Source: CAZUZD01 sp964624465
Lineage (GTDB): Bacteria; Planctomycetota; Planctomycetia; Isosphaerales; Isosphaeraceae
Assembly (NCBI GenBank): GCA_964624465.1
Contig: CAZUZD010000022.1
Location: 1 to 35,388, forward strand
Direction of reading: 5' to 3'
Length of the DNA: 35,388 bases
Positions 31,201-35,388 of this stretch are shown one piece after another. Position numbers and translations under genes: made by a program. Each line of letters starts with the position of its first letter. The first letter of the stretch is position 1. The notes under the pieces are model-generated. The model had not been told where the DNA came from. It did no database searches and saw only the letters and a list, made by a program, of their open reading frames with translations.

Positions 31201-31413
31201 CGGGCCGCCCAGGGGGGGCCGCGGGGCGACCGGCGCGGCGGGCTCGCCGCGAACCTGCGAGGGGACGACCACGGCGGCCTGCTCGACGCGCTTCGCGGCG
31301 GCGGGGCCGTCGTCGGCCGGGCCCGGGGTCGGGGTCCAGAGTCCGGCGGTCAGCCCGAGCGCGGCCAGCAGCGGCAGCGCGACCTGGGGCCTGCGAGGGG
31401 ACGGGATTCGCAC
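28275..31413 (-). CDS. PVC-type dehydrogenase with C-terminal CxxCH heme domain (broken by assembly gap)
   Basis: One gene of about 1045 residues, interrupted by ten N at 29766-29775. The 5' part (31413 to 29776) encodes 546 residues: a signal peptide (RPQVALPLLAALGLTAGLWT), a beta-sandwich (about 65-200), then a beta-propeller of the PVC membrane-bound dehydrogenase type (FQVPAGFQVERIFQVP ... GEHGPHALRLSPDGKSIYVIAGNHT). The 3' part (29765 to 28275) continues with GKDGAMYFTIGGRG, helical HEAT-like repeats, and a cytochrome c domain with heme motif CVLCH and axial-Met candidate SLMPAELL. Both sides end at codon boundaries, so the true missing length should be a multiple of three and not ten. 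It likely oxidises sugars or alcohols in the periplasm. The GTG at 31413 has GGAG nine bases upstream. Confidence 0.9.
29766..29775. other. assembly gap (ten N)
   Basis: Ten unknown bases inside the cytochrome dehydrogenase gene. The reading frames on the two sides do not join across ten bases, but would across nine or twelve. It is a placeholder and not a biological frameshift. Confidence 0.95.
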
Positions 31414-31679
31414 GATGGAGGGCTCCGCTCTCACGGGGGGGCGGGAATCGAAATCGGGATCGTCGGGCGACGATCGGCGGGCACGACCGGGCGGGGGTCC
31501 GACCGGGCGGCCGGATTCCTCGATCCTCAGCGAAGTGCCCGGTCGAGGCAAGCCCTGTCCGGCCCCCGGCGGGGGCTTCATCCGCCCGCGCGCGGCCGGT
31601 TATGGTGGCGGGGCCGGTGGGCCGCCGGCGCCGCAATGGTGGCGCGGGCGGAGCCGAGCCGGAGCCCCGGAGCCGCCCC

Positions 31680-32723
31680 ATGCCCCCCGCCAGCGATCCC
31701 TCCCCCGCCCCCCTCCCGCCCGACCCGGCCGTGGTGCTCGACCTGCTCGAGGCCTTCCGGCGCTCCAAGACGATGTTCGCCGCGCTGGAGCTGGGCGTCT
31801 TCGACGCCCTGGCCGACGGCCCGGCCACGTCCGACGCCCTGGCTGGCCGGCTCACGCTTGACCCCGCGGCCCTGAAGCGGCTGCTCGACGGCTGCGTGGG
31901 CCTGCAACTGCTCGAGCGCCAGGGCGACGCCTACGCCAACACGCCGGCGGCGACCGCCTACCTCCGCTCCGACAGCCCGAGGCGGCTGACCGGCTACCTG
32001 AAGTATTCCAACGCCGTGCTCTGGGACCTCTGGCGGCACCTGGAGGACGCGGTCCGCGAGGGGACCAATCGCTGGGAGCAGCTTCGCGGGCGCACCGGGG
32101 CCCTGTTCTCGCACTTCTTCGAGGACGAGGCGGCCAAGCACGACTTCCTGATGGGCATGCACGGCTTCGGCCAGATCAGCTCGCCGAAGGTCGTCGCCGC
32201 CTTCGACCTGGGCCGGTTTCGCACGATCGTCGACCTGGGTGGGGCCACCGGGCACCTGACGATCGCCGCCTGCGAACGCTATCCCGACCTGCGCGGGATC
32301 GTCTTCGACCTGCCGGCCGCCGTGCCGCTGGCGCGCGAGATCGTGGGGGCGAGTGCGGTGGCCGACCGGATCGAGGTCGTCGCCGGCGACTTCTTCACCG
32401 ACCCGCTGCCCGAGGGCGACCTGTTCGCGCTGGGGCGGATCCTGCACGACTGGACCGAGCCGAAGTGCCGGACCCTGCTGGAGCGGATCCACGAGCGGCT
32501 GCCCGCCGGCGGCGCGCTGCTCATCGCCGAGGCGGTGCTGGACGACGACCACTCGGGCCCGCGCTGGCCCCTGATGCAGGACCTGAACATGCTCGTCTGC
32601 ACCGAGGGTGGCGAGCGCTCGCTGCCCGAGTACGCCGCGCTGCTGACCCGGGCCGGCTTCGCCCGCGTCGAGGGCCGCCGCACGGGCGCCCCCGGCGACG
32701 CGGTGCTGGCCTACAAGGACTGA
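31680..32723 (+). CDS. O-methyltransferase, acetylserotonin-O-methyltransferase-like
   Basis: A 347-residue SAM-dependent methyltransferase. The N-terminal third (about 17-105) is the winged-helix dimerisation domain (VVLDLLEAFRRSKTMFAALELGVFDALADGPATSDALA). The catalytic part has the SAM motif I VDLGGATGHLTIA (184-196), FDLPAAVPLA (motif II region), VVAGDFFTDPLPEGDLFALGRILHDW (with the catalytic His of this family) and GGALLIAEAVLDDD. The family methylates hydroxyls of small aromatic or isoprenoid compounds, including CrtF- and BchU-like enzymes and polyketide O-methyltransferases. The ATG at 31680 has CGGAG eight bases upstream. It is monocistronic, diverging from the cytochrome gene and converging on the DUF1559 gene. 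The substrate is not determinable here. Confidence 0.9.
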   Translation: MPPASDPSPAPLPPDPAVVLDLLEAFRRSKTMFAALELGVFDALADGPATSDALAGRLTLDPAALKRLLDGCVGLQLLERQGDAYANTPAATAYLRSDSPRRLTGYLKYSNAVLWDLWRHLEDAVREGTNRWEQLRGRTGALFSHFFEDEAAKHDFLMGMHGFGQISSPKVVAAFDLGRFRTIVDLGGATGHLTIAACERYPDLRGIVFDLPAAVPLAREIVGASAVADRIEVVAGDFFTDPLPEGDLFALGRILHDWTEPKCRTLLERIHERLPAGGALLIAEAVLDDDHSGPRWPLMQDLNMLVCTEGGERSLPEYAALLTRAGFARVEGRRTGAPGDAVLAYKD

Positions 32724-32740
32724 GCCCGGCGAATGATGGC

Positions 32741-32779
32741 CGGACGATCGCGCGGCAGCCAGGGCCGCGCGATCGTCCG
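32741..32779. terminator. perfect 16-bp bidirectional hairpin terminator
   Basis: Arms 32741-32756 and 32764-32779 (CGGACGATCGCGCGGC and its exact complement) with a 7-base loop. It lies between the convergent methyltransferase (+, ends 32723) and DUF1559 gene (-, ends 32805), 17 and 25 bases from their stops. No T-tract on either side. Confidence 0.7.
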
Positions 32780-32804
32780 ATCCCGGGTTCCAAGGGGCGG
32801 GACG

Positions 32805-33887
32805 TCAGTACGCGTCCTGGCTGACCACCTCGCCGCCGTTGCGGCTGCCGATGGCGCAGTAGATGTTCTGGTTGATGGAGTTCTTGACAAACCGGACGGT
32901 GCCGTCGCCGAACAGGAAGTTGGCGCCGCCTGGGTGGGCGCTCTTGAAGCCCTTGCTGGCGTAGCTGAAGCGGCACTGCCAGTCGGGCGATCCGAACGAG
33001 ATCCCGCACGCCGTGCTCTTGGTCTGCCAGTTCAGCGGCACGGTCATGCCGGCGGTGCCGCCATTGAAGTACCAGAAGTTGCTGTCGGCGGCCTGGCTCG
33101 GGAACATCTCACCGACCATGACGGTGCTGCTGGTGCCGTCGTTGACCGAGGCGATGTTGACGACCTGCAGGGTGCGGTAGTCGAAGAAGCCGCGGAGCTG
33201 CCCGCCGGTCGAGGCGGACAGATTCTCGTTGAAGGTGGTGCCCCAGAAGCCCGCCCAGCCGACCCGCGGACGGCCGACGGGCGGCACGGTGCCGACCGGG
33301 GTCTCCCACGGGCCGCCGGTGCCGGTCAGGCCGCCGATACAGTAGTTGTCGCCGAAGCTGCCGGCGTAGTTGGCCACGGGCACCGCGGTCGCACCACCAC
33401 CCGGACGGAGCGGGGCCGGGCCGGCGGGGTGCTGGCCGTCGACGCCGCCGTCGCCGCGGAAGCCGGTGGAGTTGTTCGGGTCCGACGGGCAGATGAACGT
33501 CGAGAACAGCGTGTACCAGGCGGTGGCGAACGACGCCTGGCCCGAGCCGTCGGCGTACAGGTTGAAGTTGACGGCGTTGTAGGCGGTGTTGCCCTCCATC
33601 ATGGGCAGGATCAGGCCGCGCCACGTCAGGCCGTTGTTGGCCCAGCCCCAGCCCGGGGCGGTCATGCCGCCGGGGGGGAACGACCCGTGGATGTCGTGGT
33701 AGTTGTGCAGGGCCAACCCCAGCTGCTTGAGGTTGTTGGTGCACTGGGCGCGGCGGGCCGCCTCGCGGGCACTCTGCACCGCGGGCAGGAGCAGGCTGAT
33801 CAGAACGCCGATGATGGCGATCACGACCAGCAGCTCGATCAGCGTGAAGCCTCGGGCGGTCTCGGTGCGATGGTGAACGGTGCGCAT
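32805..33887 (-). CDS. DUF1559 prepilin-like protein
   Basis: A 360-residue protein of the large planctomycete DUF1559 family. The N-terminus has the type IV prepilin cleavage/methylation motif RGFTLIELLVVIAIIGVLISLLLPAVQSAREAAR, then the family hallmark AQCTNNLKQLGLALHNYHD. Cleavage would fall after the Gly before FTLIE. The body is Gly/Asn/Thr-rich with ICPSDPN. The C-terminus carries the H-x9-DG motif (HPGGANFLFGDG). These proteins are thought to be pseudopilins or surface fibres exported by a type II/IV-like system. Planctomycetes have dozens of copies and individual roles are unknown. The ATG at 33887 has GGAGG seven bases upstream. Confidence 0.95.
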   Translation of the reverse strand: MRTVHHRTETARGFTLIELLVVIAIIGVLISLLLPAVQSAREAARRAQCTNNLKQLGLALHNYHDIHGSFPPGGMTAPGWGWANNGLTWRGLILPMMEGNTAYNAVNFNLYADGSGQASFATAWYTLFSTFICPSDPNNSTGFRGDGGVDGQHPAGPAPLRPGGGATAVPVANYAGSFGDNYCIGGLTGTGGPWETPVGTVPPVGRPRVGWAGFWGTTFNENLSASTGGQLRGFFDYRTLQVVNIASVNDGTSSTVMVGEMFPSQAADSNFWYFNGGTAGMTVPLNWQTKSTACGISFGSPDWQCRFSYASKGFKSAHPGGANFLFGDGTVRFVKNSINQNIYCAIGSRNGGEVVSQDAY

Positions 33888-34252
33888 GCGCGGTCCTCCC
33901 CTGTCGCCGTTGAGAACGGGGCTCGACACGCCACCAGGCTCGAGGCTCGGCCGGACGCGCTCGGGAACATGCTTTCGAGATCAGGGGACGTCCGCTCGGT
34001 CGCCGGACGCAGCAGCGTCGGCGGGGCGAGACGAACGCGATCTGGCGAACGAGGACGGGATCCGAAGGAACCGATCCGGCGCGATCATCCGGTCGGGGGT
34101 CGGGAGCGAGGTGGTCCCTGGGTGTTAACCGATCGGTGTTCACCCAGGCAAGGAAATTCTCGAAACGGAGATGTGGACATGACCTGTCGACCCCGTGGCA
34201 CTCCACCCACCGGGCGGTCGCCGGCACCGGTTCGGCCCCGGATCGCGGCCGC
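33888..34252 (-). other. 365-bp intergenic region with a 30-bp palindrome
   Basis: It separates pyrD from the DUF1559 gene on the same strand, with no convincing coding sequence. A 30-base imperfect palindrome lies at 34118-34147: outer arms CTGGGTG/CACCCAG and a fully symmetric centre ACCGATCGGT, separated by three non-pairing positions on each side. It is about 230 bases upstream of the DUF1559 ATG and 105 bases past the pyrD stop. The DUF1559 promoter must be here but no strong -35/-10 pair was found. Confidence 0.5.
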
Positions 34253-35167
34253 TCAGCGGTTGGAGCGCAGGGTGCCGACGACCTCGCGCACCGTGGCGGC
34301 TCCCAGACTGGCGAGCTTCTCGGGCAATTCGTCGAGCAGCCGCCCCGAGGCGCCGGGGTCGGCGAAGGTGGCGGTGCCGACCTGCACGGCCGAGGCGCCG
34401 GCGACTAGGAACTCCATGGCGTCGTCGGCCGACCAGATGCCGCCGATGGCGATGATCGGCAACTCGGGGCAGCCGCGGGCCACCTCCCAGACCATCCGCA
34501 GCGCCACCGGCTTGATCGCCGGTCCGCTCAGGCCGCCGATGTCGTTGGCCAGAATCGGCCGCCGCCGCCGCCAGTCGACGGCCATGCCCCGGATCGTATT
34601 GATCAGGCTCACGGCGTCGGCCCCCGCCTCGCCGGCGGCGCGGGCGATGGCGACCAAATCGGTGACGTTGGGCGTGAGCTTGGCGATGATCGGCAGCGGG
34701 CAGGCGGCCCGCACCCGGGCGACCACCCGGCCCACGGCGACCGGGTCGATCCCGAGGTCCAGGCCGTGGCTCACGTTGGGGCACGACAGGTTCAGCTCGA
34801 CGGCGGCGATCTCCGGGTGCGCCCCGAGCTGCGCGGCCATGGCGACGAAGCCGTCCTCATCCTCGCCGGCGATGTTGGCGATGATCGCGGTGCCGACCGT
34901 GCGCAGGTAGGGCCAGTGGTGGTCGAGGAAGTGGTCGATGCCGTCGTTGTCCAGGCCGATGGCGTTGAGCAGGCCCGAGGCGGTCTCGACGGTGCGCGGG
35001 GTGGGGTTGCCGGCGCGGGGGCGGGCGGTGACCGTCTTCGGGATCAGGCCGCCGAGGCGGTCCAGCGGCACGAAGCTGGCCATCTCGCGGATGTACCCGA
35101 AGGTCCCCGAGGCCACCAGCACCGGGTTCTTGAGGTGCAGGCGGCCCAGTTGCACGGCGAGGTCCAC
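34253..35167 (-). CDS. pyrD: dihydroorotate dehydrogenase, class 1B catalytic subunit
   Basis: A 304-residue cytoplasmic FMN enzyme that oxidises dihydroorotate to orotate in pyrimidine synthesis. Marks: NPVLVASGTFGY (14-25), GLIPKTVTARPRAGNPTPR (40-58), NAIGLDNDG, ELNLSCPNVSHG with the catalytic base Cys129 (a Cys is typical of class 1, Ser of class 2), IAKLTPNV, VSLINTIRGMAVD, GGLSGPAIKPVALRMVWEV (FMN phosphate region) and AIGGIWSADDAMEFLVAGASAVQVGTA. Length and motifs match PyrDB rather than the membrane class 2 enzyme. Class 1B works with a PyrK iron-sulfur/FAD partner using NAD+; no pyrK is in the window. The GTG at 35167 has GGAGG five bases upstream. Confidence 0.95.
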   Translation of the reverse strand: MDLAVQLGRLHLKNPVLVASGTFGYIREMASFVPLDRLGGLIPKTVTARPRAGNPTPRTVETASGLLNAIGLDNDGIDHFLDHHWPYLRTVGTAIIANIAGEDEDGFVAMAAQLGAHPEIAAVELNLSCPNVSHGLDLGIDPVAVGRVVARVRAACPLPIIAKLTPNVTDLVAIARAAGEAGADAVSLINTIRGMAVDWRRRRPILANDIGGLSGPAIKPVALRMVWEVARGCPELPIIAIGGIWSADDAMEFLVAGASAVQVGTATFADPGASGRLLDELPEKLASLGAATVREVVGTLRSNR

Positions 35168-35388
35168 GGCGCGTCCTCCGAGGTCGGTTGCCTATCGGCT
35201 GCCAGGTTAAGGCGGGCCCCGGCATCCCGTCCAGCCCGCGCCGGCCGCCGGCGCGGGGGGCCCTTGTCAGCCCGGGGGGCCGACGCCACGATGGGGCGAT
35301 CCGGTCCGGTCGGCCGCCGCGAGGGCCCGACCGGACCCCCGCACCCGGGAAGTCGCCCGCCCGAGCCGATTGACGGAACGCCCCCATG

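Noticed and set aside
35168..35387. A second minus-strand gene starting at the right edge
   Set aside because: The frame from the ATG near 35387 is Arg/Pro/Gly-rich and runs antiparallel in frame through pyrD; it is not coding.

Overview
The window is very GC-rich DNA, and its gene content points to Planctomycetota, most likely the Isosphaeraceae/Isosphaerales group. This is an inference from protein families. The markers are a DUF1559 pilin-like protein with the H-x9-DG tail motif, a PVC-type dehydrogenase with a C-terminal CxxCH cytochrome domain, a subtilase with an LEPR-xLL-like N-terminal motif, and several short proteins of a planctomycete style. Many starts are GTG or TTG with a GGAG-type Shine-Dalgarno sequence. 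There is no rRNA, CRISPR array, insertion sequence or prophage. The only RNA gene is tRNA-Ile(GAT). A run of ten N bases at 29766-29775 is an assembly gap that breaks one real gene.

Layout. 1-4016 (minus strand): the 5' part of an ACT-domain protein, two SDR proteins (one with degraded catalytic residues) and a secreted S8 protease. 4640-7707 (plus): kdsB for CMP-Kdo synthesis, a multi-pass GT39-like membrane glycosyltransferase and a short unknown protein. 7756-16954 (minus): a HEPN-like protein and a respiratory complex I locus transcribed nuoBCD - nuoI - unknown - nuoA - nuoH - nuoJ - nuoK - nuoN. The first gene is a single-chain NuoB-NuoC-NuoD fusion. The NADH module (E, F, G) and two antiporter subunits (L, M) are absent from the locus.

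17409-24112 (plus): a four-gene accessory cluster. It encodes a fused Gfo/Idh/MocA dehydrogenase plus DegT-type aminotransferase, an AAC(3)-family N-acetyltransferase, a Tat-exported SGNH hydrolase and an exported nitrilase-superfamily protein. Oxidation, transamination and N-acetylation in sequence suggest synthesis of an N-acetylated amino sugar or aminocyclitol. This is the least explained and most interesting part of the window.

24298-26860 (plus): a tiny membrane protein, a stand-alone receiver domain, a low-complexity charged protein and a macrolide-2'-phosphotransferase-like kinase. 27077-28023 (minus): tRNA-Ile with a clear promoter and an HTH/WYL regulator. 28275-31413 (minus): the large PVC cytochrome dehydrogenase. 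31680-32723 (plus): an O-methyltransferase. 32805-35167 (minus): the DUF1559 protein and a class 1B dihydroorotate dehydrogenase.

Gene ends are often marked by long, nearly perfect GC-rich hairpins (12-16 bp stems) without a T-tract. A TAGAGT-like -10 element recurs upstream of several genes.
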